Assembly: GCF_016859285.1 (NCBI RefSeq)
Contig: NC_053417.1
Location: forward strand, 23,517,206-23,581,205
DNA: 64,000 nt
Source: Xiphias gladius
Taxonomy: Eukaryota; Chordata; Actinopteri; Istiophoriformes; Xiphiidae
Direction of reading: 5' to 3'
Shown here: in pieces, positions 11,701-22,580 of the stretch
Numbering within the stretch: the first letter of the stretch is position 1
How the letters are laid out: every line of letters starts with the position of its first letter
Program-made: the position numbers and the translations under genes
The notes under the pieces: model-generated
What the model saw: only the letters and a program-made list of their open reading frames with translations
What the model was told of the DNA's origin: nothing
Databases searched by the model: none

Positions 11701-14700
11701 GCATAATGGATGACACAGTTGTTCATTATAATAATACACCGGGATATTTGAATGTTTAAAAATCAAATTCAACATCATTCTCCTTTTTCCGTTATTCCAC
11801 CTCTTTCCATCTATTCAAATACAACATATTTATTAGTTTTTATATCACCCGTTTTATATCTTATTTTGTGCCAAAGGCAATTGCAGCTTAATTAAAAAAA
11901 TGTCAACAGACTTTGAAACAAATAAATAAAGTGGAAAGTTGGTTTCAGTATCTGTTTGCCGGTTTTAAGGCTTTAAATCAGATGAAGTTAGAAGGTTGGC
12001 ACATTAAGACCAAAACATCAAAGATGTTTCATGTATCAAGCAGATTGCTCAGAATCACTTGAGGGAAATGGTTCACCAACGCTCCACAGTTTGTTTACAC
12101 CTGTAATTTGTAGTTGGCAGGTGAGCGATCTGGGAAGTCTTTTGCTGAGGCGATAGGAAATAAAGAAAAAGAGCTGAAGTTGATGCTGGACTGGGCTTTT
12201 GAAGGATTTCTGCCTACAGGACCTGAAGGATTCGTACCTCCTGGTATGTGCACATTAATAAATGCATCAAAAAAAGCGTATTGAACAAGTCCTCTCAAAC
12301 ACACAGTGCTTTATTTTCCAAAATATTTTATAGCTGTCTTGAATTCATCAAGGAGGGCAGATTTATAAATAGATAAAGTACGTAATATATTACGTCAATT
12401 TTTCTTCATGACTAGTTTTACAGCCCTGTAATAGGAGAATGTTGCAGCAAGCAGGCTGGTTTAGACCAGTGTTGGCATCTGTGCATATATAAACATTTTA
12501 AAAAAACTGTTCCACAGTTAGCTGTGGCATTTTTACATACATTACGTCCTTATCGCTCTATCAGCACAGTCATTTTAACTTCTATATGTTCGCTTTTTAC
12601 GGCCATGTCTCCAGAGTCAGTAGAATGTGTTTTCTGCATAGCATGGAAAGAATTGTCTTGTGCGCAGTGTTTTGCGGCGCAACATATAGCCAAACATAAT
12701 ATATCACACAATGAAAAATAATAATAATAGTTATATTCAGAGGTGGACAACAAAGAGCTGCATGTATCATAAGGCAGTGGTGTTGATACATCAAAGGATG
12801 CTTCTGAACTCAATGTTTGTTTGTATGTTTTTCTTCATGAAATTACTCTTGATTCCACCTTTTTCTTATCTTCCAGATTCTGCTGCACATGTTGATTCTT
12901 CTGACTCTGCCCTGTCTGACTACCAGCCCCCAGCAAAAAGGAAATATGTTTTTAAAAATAAGGCAAATGCACCTGTCATCACCTATAGCAAAGGTCTGTG
13001 TTATTTTTGTCCACATTTAGTCCACAAACATAAAAACAAACTCATGAGAGTATACATTTGGGGAACCTAGTAGATCCAGAGTAGGTTGCATGTTTTTATC
13101 ATTATTATTTTTTCCTATGTGTGATTTGTTTTAATGTTTCACTTTACAGAATCAATTATAGAAAAGGTCAAAGAGAAAGGCAAAAAAATTGAAGGTAAGT
13201 TTTGTGTGTGATTATGGAAGAAGTTTGTGATTTAAAATCTTTGCTATAAACATAAAATTCTTAATTCTAAGGTAATGGTTTGTTATTTCAGATTTTTGTT
13301 TGTCTTGTGGATCATCTGACATTGAAGTGCAACACCCATTGTTTGAAGGTGGTCTTTGTCTAAAATGCAAGGTAATCTAACAATCCTGTGATCTCTTTGT
13401 CTACTTCAATGTGGTTTGCTTTACTCCATTCCAGTCCAGTTTGTAAATGTCTAACCTCCATCCAAAACACAGCTGCCATTAACTTCCCAAATGCTGCAAA
13501 ACGACATTGTCACTGTTTGCAGGAAAACTTCACAGAAACCCTGTATCGCTACGATGAAGATGGCTACCAGTCGTACTGCACCGTGTGCTGTGCCGGCTCA
13601 GAGGTCATTTTGTGTGGCAACGCCAGCTGCTGCAGGTAAACACTGCTCAGGGGTATCTCTCTCGGGCCTGGATATTGATAGTTATTGTTTATCTCTGACA
13701 CCTTATTTGTAATTTTTTTATTTTTTGACTCCTGATACTGAAAACTAAATATGCCGAATAAGCTATCAGCAGTTTTTGTTTGCAAAGTACCCATTCAATT
13801 ACAGTCACATATCACTGAAGTACTTTGATACTGGAAAAAAGTGAAAATATGACGATTCTCACGGTAGTTCTGGAGTTTAAGGAGCATTTTTATATGATTT
13901 CTAGGCAGATTTATGGAAGTTTATCCACAATGTACATTGAGAATAATGATATCCTCAGAAAGAATCTAAAAATATGACTGACCAAACATGTCTGTGTGGT
14001 CAGATTGGACTGAGTTATGACTCCAAATGGCGCACAACTTTTGCAATCTTGAGCTGCGTCATAGTCAATGCTGCAGCTTTAACTGCTGACTGTTGGTAAG
14101 CAGGCAAACTACAGTAACTAATCCCCTAACTCAGTCCCTTTCACCTCATACATTATCTTTGCCTCACGTCTCCAGCCTGAATTTAAACTTTTTAAATTAC
14201 TTATAAATACTGGGGTGTTCTCTGTGTCTCCCAGATGTTTCTGTAAGGACTGTCTGGACATCCTGGTGGGCCCAGGAACCTTTGACAAGCTGAAAGATGT
14301 TGATCCCTGGAGCTGCTACATGTGCAAGCCGTCACAGTGTGAAGGAAACCTCAAACTCAGACCAGACTGGAGCGTTAAGGTTCAAGACTTCTTTGCCAAC
14401 AACAGTGCCATGGAGTTTGTACGTACCACAATCTCCTCCCAGCACACATTTCTAGTTACACATATTGGACAGTTTAGGGTAAACTCTCATCAAGTTTATA
14501 CATTTCTATAAATTGAATGCCTGCACTGACCAAAATAGTTCCAATGTGGGCAATTATCTGTATATTAGAACCACGTACCAGCATTCAGTATTGCAACCAC
14601 CGTAAAGCTCATCACATTCAGTGTTTGAGATTCTCAGAGAAATGTTTATTCAGCTCTGTGTTCATTTTTGAGGCCAAACTTTGTGGTGCTGTTTGATTGC

Positions 14701-17700
14701 TTTGCATAATTCCTAAACCTAACCCACTTAATTGGAAAAATAAAAATAAGGATCCCCCTGCCATGAGTATAAACCTGGGTGAAGAAGCCAATAGAGGACA
14801 GTTAATATCAACAACATAATATTAGTTCAAGAAACAAGAAAAAAAAGTAATTACAATCAAAAGGAGTTGTTTACTTCAAATTGATAGGCATTTAAGCTGG
14901 TAGTTTTTTAGCAGACGTGAGTCAAACTGCAAGTGATGATGTATACATCATAGATAATGTATGTTTATTAAGGTGAGGCAATGTTAAATTAACAATTGTA
15001 TCCTCTTTTATTCAAGTTATAGCAAAAGTTAGCAAGTTTAATTTAGGCTACTATTATTTTCATTATTGAATAATCTTCTAATTATTTTCTAGATTAATTA
15101 ATCGATTGTTTGGTCTATAAAATTACTTAAAATTAATTGGTGCTGTGGTGCTGAAAGTTGTCTATTTACGTTTTAAATCACAGGAGCCTCACAGAGTTTA
15201 CCCTTCCATCCCGGCTGATCAGCGAAGACCAATCAAGGTGCTCTCACTTTTTGACGGCATCGCAACAGGTTGGTTCATCATGTCGTGCTTTAGTCATGTG
15301 AGCTCTAGTTTTGTTGTAAGACAAAGTCATCCAGTCTCTGTGATGTTTTGTCTTTACATACTACTGCAGAGGAGCCTTTGGGAGCTTTAGTCAGAGAGTC
15401 ACTTGAACCAAAAGAACAAGTTTAATGGGAAAACAGTAATGGAGTTTACCTTGTAGAAACTGTGTGAATTCTTTTAGTCAATGACCTGACTTTTACCACT
15501 GTGGCATCTTGACAGGATACCTGGTGCTCAAAGACCTGGGACTCAAGATGGAGCGCTACATTGCTTCAGAGATTTGTGAGGATTCGATCGCTGTGGGGAT
15601 GATCAAGCATGAGGGAAAGATCGAATACGTCAATGATGTTCGCACCATCACAAGGAAACATGTGAGTACAAGCTGCAGTAATATGACTTGTGTTGTTTAT
15701 CTGTGCATGCCACACAAACCACTGAAAACTAATCTTAACTCACCTTTAACTGTGTAGTCATTAAGTGTATGTATTAAAGTTTACACCAAAGAGACTAAAA
15801 ACTACATAAAAATATGAACTGAAGGGCTGTAGTTTTGCGTTGCAGCTGGCTGAATGGGGTCCATTTGATCTTCTGATTGGAGGCAGTCCATGTAACGACC
15901 TGTCCATGGTCAACCCTCTTCGAAAAGGATTATTTGGTATGCAGTTCCCAAACTTTTGCTCAAGGGAGAAAATAGTTGCTAATAAAATACTGGAGAAAAT
16001 AACGTAACTGTAGGTTACAGCATCATCTGCACACATAAACTCTTCTTCTTTAATAACTCTCTGTTTGTCCTGCAGAGGGCACTGGAAGGCTCTTTTTTGA
16101 GTTCTACCGCATTCTGACCTTGTTGAAGCCAAAGGAGGACGACGACCGTCCGTTCTTCTGGTTGTTTGAGAACGTGGTTTTCATGAGTGCCAATGACAAA
16201 TCAGACATCTGTAGATTCCTTGAGGTGATTACATTTGATTATTGATGAAAGCATCCTGTCAGCCCAATGACAGGAATCAGGCTGCATCAAGTTTCACTGC
16301 TCATTATTTGAGTCCTCCCTTTTGTTTTTCCAGTGTAATCCGATTCTCATTGATGCAGTGAAAGTCAGTCCTGCTCACAGAGCTCGCTACTTTTGGGGAA
16401 ACCTCCCCGGCATGAACAGGTACATACTAATACGCAATCATATTCCTTTCTGCATGCAGATTGTCACACTGAACGACAAAACAAGTTTCTTAAAAAAAAT
16501 CTGCTCAGTTTACATGCCCGTCTGCATTTCTCTTTAGGCCTCTCGCTACATCTTTAGATGACAAAGTGGCTCTCCAGGATTGTTTGGAAGTCGGACGCAT
16601 GGCGAAGGTAGAAGCATTTAGATTGCTGTGTGTAAGATAAATGATAACCTGAAGTGTCAGAACCATCAGACCTGTAGCAAATCATTGTCACCACTGCTAG
16701 CCACAGTCGACAGGAAGCTCATTGAATCATGATGGGGGCAAGTGTCAGTTTAAGCAAAAACTATTATAAACTTAAATTAATCATTTGTAATTAGTTAATC
16801 CATACATCAATCCATTTAATGACCTTTATTCAGGTTTAGTTCATGTTAATTTAAATTGTAGCTGTTACATACCACTGGGAAGTACTGAAAAAATGTATGA
16901 TAATAAATACCTAAGCCATTTGGTTGCTCCTGGTTTTCCACCATACTTTCATATTTTTGCCACTATGATCATTTAACAGGTATTAATTTCACTCTATGTG
17001 GTATTAAAAAGGCCTTAAAAAAATCAATCCAATTCAATCCTGAGAAAAGACTGAATAACCATTTACTTTCAAAAAATGATTCTTAAAATTGTAAAACACC
17101 CCGATTCTGATTTGTTGTCTCTTCCTGCAGTTTGACAAAGTCCGCACCATCACAACAAAGTCTAACTCCATAAGGCAGGGGAAGATGGGACCGCTACCTG
17201 TCACCATGAATGGCAAGGAGGACTACCTGTGGTGCACTGAAATGGAACAGTAAGTATTTCTGAAATTAACATGTCCTTGGAATCATATTGTTTCCATCCT
17301 AGCTATAATCTCACGTTTAGTATGTTTTTTAGGTAAAGCATTGTGTCTGCAACTGCTGTTCCTCGCAGTCCCCATCATCGGTGAATGTAAATTACTATGA
17401 AATAGCTAAAATGAAAGCTAACTGCACATAACTGTTCAGCCTTATTAGCCCCACACTTTAAACTTGAGCAAATTCTTGTAGACGTTCTGGCTGAGACGGC
17501 AGCACCAACTCACTCTACCAGCAGTACCTGCCCAGGCGGTGGCCCTGTTCACATGAGCAGTGAGAGGGAGGATGAAAGAGGACAGGACTGATTCCTATGT
17601 TCTAACTTGCTTTAAACTTCAGTCAGTGTTTCGATGTCAGGAGTAGTATTTATTTTATTTTGATTTTAGATTTGTTTTCCAAGGAGATATTATGAAGTTC

Positions 17701-18398
17701 ATATGACTTTTCTGTTGCTCTAAAAACATTATTAATATCAGTTAGGAGTATCAATAAAGCACCGGGTCGATAAGTAGTTGTATCATTAATTTCAAGCAGC
17801 TTCAAAGATAAGTACAGCATGAAACAGTCTCCAAATTACAGACAAGGTGGGCTTAGGGCCGTCCTGGTGGGTTGGTGGCTAATACCATATCTATCTGTCT
17901 GTATCTATACTCTGCTATATATTGCTGCTATTGTTGTTATATATATTTTTTTTTAAAGCAAGTTGGGCTAGATGCTGACATTTTTTGTAAATAGAGAAAA
18001 ACTCGGTCTGCCGGATTTACACATGTAGAAAACACAGGCAATTTAGGAGGATGAGGATTAACTAGGCAGCTTAGTCCATGACTATGTTAACAAAGTAGAC
18101 CAATTCTGAGTCATGACCTTGTAACACTTGTCTTAAGCAATACACTGATAAAGCATTTTGGCCAAGGTTTTGCATAATATTTCAGTACACAGAACACATA
18201 TTAGATTATTTGATGTTTTGTAACTTTAGCATTTTCCTTATGGTTGACTCTTTCAGGATCTTTGGTTTCCCCAAACACTACACAGATGTGAACAACATGG
18301 GCCGGATGCAAAGGCAGAAAGTCCTGGGTCGTTCCTGGAGTGTCCCTGTTATTCGTCACCTCTTCGCCCCGCTGAAGGATTATTTTGAATGTGAATAG
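3838..18398 (+). CDS. dnmt3b: DNMT3B-type DNA methyltransferase with EB1-like CH and hAT-like N-terminal domains
   Basis: De novo cytosine-5 DNA methyltransferase, expected to act in the nucleus on CpG DNA. Phase-consistent coding exons: 3838-3961, 4792-4937, 5610-5775, 5893-7625, 7722-7866, 8082-8141, 8259-8443, 10705-10767, 10935-11084, 11178-11285, 12114-12243, 12877-12993, 13150-13194, 13292-13371, 13523-13635, 14235-14418, 15184-15268, 15516-15661, 15846-15936, 16076-16224, 16334-16419, 16538-16607, 17131-17249, 18257-18398. They join to about 1,478 codons. Domain order: EB1-type CH (about 10-130), zinc finger plus hAT-like region (146-723), low-complexity acidic/basic linker, PWWP (SWWP at 893-896), ADD zinc fingers, catalytic domain with the PCN cysteine at residue 1276. 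The start is the first ATG after the acceptor at 3826. Mammalian DNMT3B is about 850 residues, so about 600 are extra. Zebrafish has CH-bearing dnmt3bb paralogues, one of about this size from memory, so this is probably a dnmt3bb-type orthologue. Confidence 0.9.
5893..7625 (+). other. single 1.73-kb exon: zinc finger plus hAT-transposase-like domain
   Basis: One uninterrupted exon encodes residues 146-723, far longer than any other exon of the gene. It opens with a C-x2-C-x16-H-x5-H zinc finger (C190, C193, H210, H216), which resembles the TTF/BED-type fingers of hAT transposases and ZNF862-like proteins. A long region follows that I read as a degenerate hAT RNase-H-like fold. The evidence is a hydrophobic strand followed by GFFD, then [10 protein letters not shown] in the place of the hAT LVGVCTDGA motif, and an A-D-A-A-C-H-A-G stretch in place of the HCIAHRL motif. 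The usual DEST acidic motif is not evident. It is in frame with the exons on both sides (phases 1 and 0), which supports domestication. The hAT assignment is by pattern, not by search. Confidence 0.6.
7722..10767 (+). other. linker exons of the dnmt3b-like gene, one possibly alternatively spliced
   Basis: Exons 7722-7866, 8082-8141, 8259-8443 and 10705-10767 encode an acidic, serine-rich then basic linker ([20 protein letters not shown] and later [10 protein letters not shown]). Exon 8259-8443 is drawn as one unit because it stays open throughout. It contains an internal GT at 8300 and an AG at 8386-8387, so it could also be used as two smaller alternative pieces. The segment 8619-8960 between these exons and the next has no supportable exon. 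Confidence 0.6.
9815..10055. mobile_element. short dispersed element, 'attaatcgat' family, copy 1
   Basis: The end reads 'gattaatcgataatgaaaa' then 'taatcgttagttgccgccct', the hallmark end shared by at least nine stretches in this window. The interior has 'tgacatttgaggacac' and 'tctgacattttctagaccga', also shared. It is non-coding and lies in a dnmt3b intron. I infer a non-autonomous DNA transposon (MITE) family common in teleosts; the name is not assigned. Confidence 0.6.
10935..12243 (+). other. PWWP domain exons of the dnmt3b-like gene
   Basis: Exons 10935-11084, 11178-11285 and 12114-12243 encode [20 protein letters not shown], followed by [11 protein letters not shown] and then a helical tail ending [17 protein letters not shown]. 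This is the DNMT3 PWWP domain with its SWWP motif. In the family it binds histone H3 tails methylated at lysine 36 and DNA, and steers methylation to chromatin. The acceptor of the third exon is taken at 12113 rather than 12120 because only that choice keeps the frame. Confidence 0.9.
11601..11630. repeat. perfect 13-bp inverted repeat (hairpin) in an intron
   Basis: The arms catgattgtggtg and caccacaatcatg are exact reverse complements, separated by four A residues. The following 25 bases repeat parts of the same arms again (gtgttttcaccatgattgtg). An imperfect inverted repeat, atgccaaacccc / ggggtctggcat, lies at about 11671-11706. It may be a fragment of a palindromic transposon. It is non-coding. 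Confidence 0.7.
12877..14418 (+). other. ADD (ATRX-DNMT3-DNMT3L) zinc-finger exons of the dnmt3b-like gene
   Basis: Exons 12877-12993, 13150-13194, 13292-13371, 13523-13635 and 14235-14418. A GATA-like finger (CLSCGSSD, then GGLCLKCK) is followed by the PHD-like finger ([44 protein letters not shown]). All paired cysteines visible in the family are present. The ADD domain of DNMT3 proteins reads unmethylated lysine 4 of histone H3 and holds the enzyme in an autoinhibited state. Confidence 0.92.
15045..15140. mobile_element. truncated copy of the 'attaatcgat' element, copy 2
   Basis: The text 'gattaattaatcgattgtttggtctataaaat' (its start near 15092) matches one end of the dispersed family. 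Only about 90 bases are recognisable. It lies in a dnmt3b intron just upstream of the first catalytic exon. Confidence 0.5.
15184..18398 (+). other. C5-methyltransferase catalytic domain exons of the dnmt3b-like gene
   Basis: Nine exons encode the Rossmann-fold methyltransferase. Motifs seen in order: S-adenosylmethionine-binding SLFDGIATG (exon 15184, joined to 15516), the [11 protein letters not shown] loop, the catalytic GGSPCNDLS (cysteine codon at 15891), FFWLFENVV (ENV motif), [15 protein letters not shown], the target-recognition [31 protein letters not shown], and the terminal [21 protein letters not shown]. All catalytic motifs are intact, so the protein should be an active enzyme. 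The stop codon is TAG at 18396. Confidence 0.95.
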
Positions 18399-18707
18399 CA
18401 ACTCTGATGTGAATCTTCATGTCAGAGCAGCAGCGGTAAACCTACTGCCTTATCATATCCTGCATGACTAGGTAGTTCAAACCCCAATCTTTTCTGAAAG
18501 AATTAATTTAGTATTTGCTATTTTGACTTTTTGAAATGTTTCGCTCATGAGCCCTTTTAATCCTGTGAGTTGTCACTCATCCACGAACCAATATAACCAG
18601 CAGGCACCGACACTTTTCAATTTTCAGTTGTTGTTTTTTTTTTCTTTTTTTTTTTTTCAGGTTTCCTTTGATACATGATGGTGCTGTGATGTTTGCTCTC
18701 AACATGG

Positions 18708-19912
18708 GCCTGTATCATGAAGCGAGATTAGATGGTAAGCCAGCTGTCTTTGGGGCTTAACTTGGGTTTTCCAATATCACAAGGCTGGCTCATTTTTAAT
18801 CAGGGTAAATCATCATGCTAGCCTGCTCCGGAGCAGGGTAACCTGAGAGGATCAGGTTAAAACCTGCTAACAGCCCAAACACTGATCAGAAAAGTAAGTC
18901 ATCATTCCTAAACTACAGGATCCTGACATTGACAAAGTTTACTATGAAGCAACAAGTAATAAGTAAAGTTGCATTTTTATAGATCAGTAGAATCCCCTTC
19001 CGTAGCATGAGAGAAAACAAACATTTTTGCACAAGTGTTTATCCACTCTGAGATTAAAACGGGACTTCTAATAAACAGAGGTAGTTAACCACTCTGTCAG
19101 CCAAATGGATGGCAATCATAGCTGCATATTGACTGCACACTGTTCGTAATTAGCAAAGTAAATAACAAATGCAACATTTTGCTCAGATGCACCTTAAAGC
19201 ATTTTTAATCAATATTTTTACAGTAACTGTGGTTCAAAATACCATGTATAGTGTGAAAGGGGTCGCGTGTAGTTTCAGACCTGCAGAGAATTATCACCTG
19301 ACTCTGCAGTTTCCCTCAGCTCGCTGGAGCGTTTTAGCATCTTTCAGCTCATTGTTTCGGTTTTCCAGCCTGTAACTTTACTGTTTTGGTTCATTCTCAT
19401 CACTGTCATAGCATCGTGTCCAGCATCAGCAAGGCAGCTGTTTTCAGTGGAAAAGCTCTAAAAACCCACTCTGTCCAGCACCAAATGACAGACAGACAAG
19501 AGTTGGAGACTAGACGGTGAACATAATGGAGGATTTAGAAGCTAAAGAGCCAGATATATCCTGTAAGAGTTGGTAGAGACCAAAGTAGAGCTAAAAGAGA
19601 GCTAATATTGGACCTAACAGTTATCAGGTGACCAAAATTCCCAAGTGTCACTGTCCTAGACTGATGAACGTGTTGAAAAGGACTAGATAATACTTCCTAC
19701 GCTTATTTATAGCCCTGCTTTTCACATATGGATATTATAACTAATTTTTCTATACCATCTTATTCCATTCCAATCCTATTATATTAATGTAGTGTATACG
19801 CAGTATGTACTGATAACCAGCCTCATGATACCGGTTTTTCAGAATCACCAATGGTAGACTCAGTGAAGCCAGATAACCCGACCGTTGAGCTCGCTTCGTG
19901 ATACAGGCTACA
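18708..19912. mobile_element. non-autonomous DNA transposon with terminal inverted repeats
   Basis: The left end reads 'cctgtatcatgaagcgag' and the right end is its near-exact inverted copy ('ctcgcttcgtgatacagg', ending near 19,911). They differ at one position over 18 bases. The 1.2 kb between the ends is non-coding and contains 'cctgctccggagcagg', a 16-bp perfect palindrome, at about 18,823-18,838. It is likely a deleted copy of a DNA transposon. I cannot name the superfamily. The target-site duplication is not obvious. Confidence 0.6.
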
Positions 19913-20765
19913 GGTCTCTACCTCAACACGGATTTATCGGTTAAAAAAATCTGCAGTTACACTTTTTTATCTTTATTAATTTATGAAAAATGTTAACTTT
20001 TTTTTTTCTTTCTACATGTATTTTATATTGTTTTATTGTGTAATCTTACCAGGGATGATCTCATCATGTTCATCATTAGCTGTGATTAATTTTATTGTTT
20101 TTACTTCTTGAATGAATCGACTGGCCAGTTTTTTAATCTGCTTTTTAGTAAGTTTTTATCCAAATTACATTAATCTCACTGTGGTGCACCAGTGACTGTA
20201 TCCAAAATGACCTCACTGGGTTTGCATTTGTGCTAACATTTTATCTATTTTAAGGATTGTTATTTATACAAGACCAAAAATATTTTGTGGCTACTCATTG
20301 AGAACAAACTGTGACTGTTATCAATATTTCAACTGGAATGTCTTTGATATCACTGTAGTTAGGACAAGACTTCAAAGGGCTGACTTAAACATGATGTAAA
20401 GTGTCTTCTTATGTAGGGGACATGTACGTTAAAGGGCCTCAACAATCCCTTTAATAACAAAATCTGTACTCTATAAAACAAAAAAAGCCGGCCATATTTT
20501 ACGGCGCACTAAAGGTTCTAGGTTGAAAACATCAAGGCACAGAGTTCTTTGTCAAAGTACAAAAGTTAAAAAGCTTTCATTATTGTTGTAGCATTTTTAA
20601 AAACAAGATCAACACAATCTTCCTCAGGGTCAAACAATAACACAAACACACAGGTGAATTCTGTAAGAACAAGATACCAGTTAAAACATACTGTGCATGT
20701 ACTGCTCATAGGGATTTTTTTGTTTTGCTTTTATTTGTTGTTTTTTTTTTTCAAGCAGTGTAAAT

Positions 20766-21118
20766 GGTAGGGCTGTAACCAACAATTATTCCTTTATCGA
20801 CTGATCTGCCGATCATTTTCTTGATTAATCGTTTTGTCTCTAAAATGCCAGAAAACAGTGTAAAATGTCTGTAAAGGTTTCCTGAAGCAGATGGCAGTGT
20901 CCTCAAATTGCCCGTTTTGTTCGACCAAAATATAAAATATACTGAAATTACTATCACAGAAGACTAAGAAAAGCAGCAAATCCTCACAAATGACAAGTTG
21001 GAACTGGGGAGTATTTGACATTTTTTACTTGATGACTTAAAAGATTAATCATTATCAAAATATTTGGCTTTTATTTTTCTGCTGTTCAATTAATCCACTA
21101 ATTGTTGCAGCTCGTGTA
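20766..21118. mobile_element. 'attaatcgat'-family element, copy 3
   Basis: It starts 'agggctgtaaccaacaatta' and continues with 'cttgattaatcgttttgtct' and 'aaaatgccagaaaacagtgt'. It ends 'attaatccactaattgttgc' + 'agctcgtgta'. This is one of the more complete copies in the window and shows that the family is about 350 bp long, with ends that pair imperfectly. Confidence 0.65.
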
Positions 21119-21924
21119 AATACCACTAATAATAAATAAAAATTAAGAAAAATAAAATATAGAAATCATGAAAAAATAAGACAAAATAAAAAATCCAACT
21201 GCTGCTTCCTTCTTTGTTTTTCATTGTTTGCTTAATACAACACACTGAACATTCAGTCTGCTATATTTTTAGCAAAGTTATACTTGAGTCATGTTAAAAT
21301 GTAAGCTGTATTCAACTGCTTAAGACTATGTTTAATTAAACAGAGTTGCAGTTTAAACAAAGACAGTATGAAAAAGCTAATAACAAGAGTAACCACAGAA
21401 AAAATATGGAATATAAGTACACCTTGAAATAATCTAACACCCTTTTAAAACTCCTTAAATGTTATTTCATCCTGCTTCTTCTCACTGGTAATTTTTGTTT
21501 AATTTCAGCTGTTTTTGCTGCAAAATGTCCCTTTTTCCAAAAAACAGTTTTTATATAACAATCTTATTTTTTCCCATAAACTGTTTATATCACAATGCCA
21601 CTTTGGCCATAACAAAATCTTTGTTTTAAAGGTGTGCTGGATTATTTCACAATTTCATGGTTATATTCCATGTTTATTCTTACGATTATTCATGTCGCAA
21701 TGTCTTATTTACTCGCTTAATTTGAATACTTGAGTCTTCATAAGAAATGACCAAATTCACATTATTCCTCTCACAATCATCATGTGTTCTTATTGTTATT
21801 GCCCGTTGTGAAGCTTTGTATGCAGGAAAAAACCCAAAGTTTCCAATAAGCAACAAACTGCAGCAGTGAACTCATTTCAAAGCAGTGCATCCTTTCACAA
21901 AAACCGGAAGCAAAAACATTTTAG

Positions 21925-22580
21925 CTCCCACGATTAATCAGTTAGTCATTTTAAATAAATTAATATGAACCTATATCAATGAGTTATTAATTGCTTAAGT
22001 CATTTATCAACCAAAAATCCGATGGTTCCAGGTTCTCAAATGTGAGGATTTGCTGCTTATCTCGGTCTTACATTATAGTAATTTGAATATTTATTGGAGC
22101 TGAAACTCAATTGATCAATCGATCAGTCGCTCAACAGATAAATAATTGGCAAGTATTTTGATAATCGATTGTTTTATTTTTCAAGCAAAAATAGTTAACA
22201 TATATATATTGTCAATTTCCATCTTCAAAATTTTTTTTCATGAAGACGTCACCTTGGTCTCTGCAAAGTTTTGATTAAAAATGTTTTCAGTATTTTTTGA
22301 CATTTCATAAACTAAATGGATAATCGATTATTTGAAAAAATTAATTGTTAGAATAATTGTTTAATAAATTAATTGTCGACCTTGATTAAATTTTTAACCT
22401 TGATCTTATTGGATGTTGGACTGTTGATTGGACAAACAAGAGCTTTGATGACATCACTTTGTGCTCCAGGAAATTGTGACGAGCAATTTTCACTGTTTTC
22501 TGAGATTTTACAGGCATCGATTGATCGAGAAAATAATTGGCAGATTAATCAGTAATGAAAATAATAAATTGCCGCCCTGC
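21925..22580. mobile_element. cluster of two or three 'attaatcgat'-family copies
   Basis: Pieces are seen at about 21,925-22,095, 22,096-22,385 and 22,386-22,578. The last one ends 'gattaatcagtaatgaaaat' then 'aataaattgccgccctgct', like copy 1. The arrangement suggests repeated insertion into, or next to, earlier copies. It is non-coding. Confidence 0.55.

Noticed and set aside
18657-18734. Exon-like piece bounded by a long T-run plus CAG and by GTAAGC
   Set aside because: It lies after the methyltransferase stop codon and overlaps the end of the inverted-repeat element. All frames have stops.
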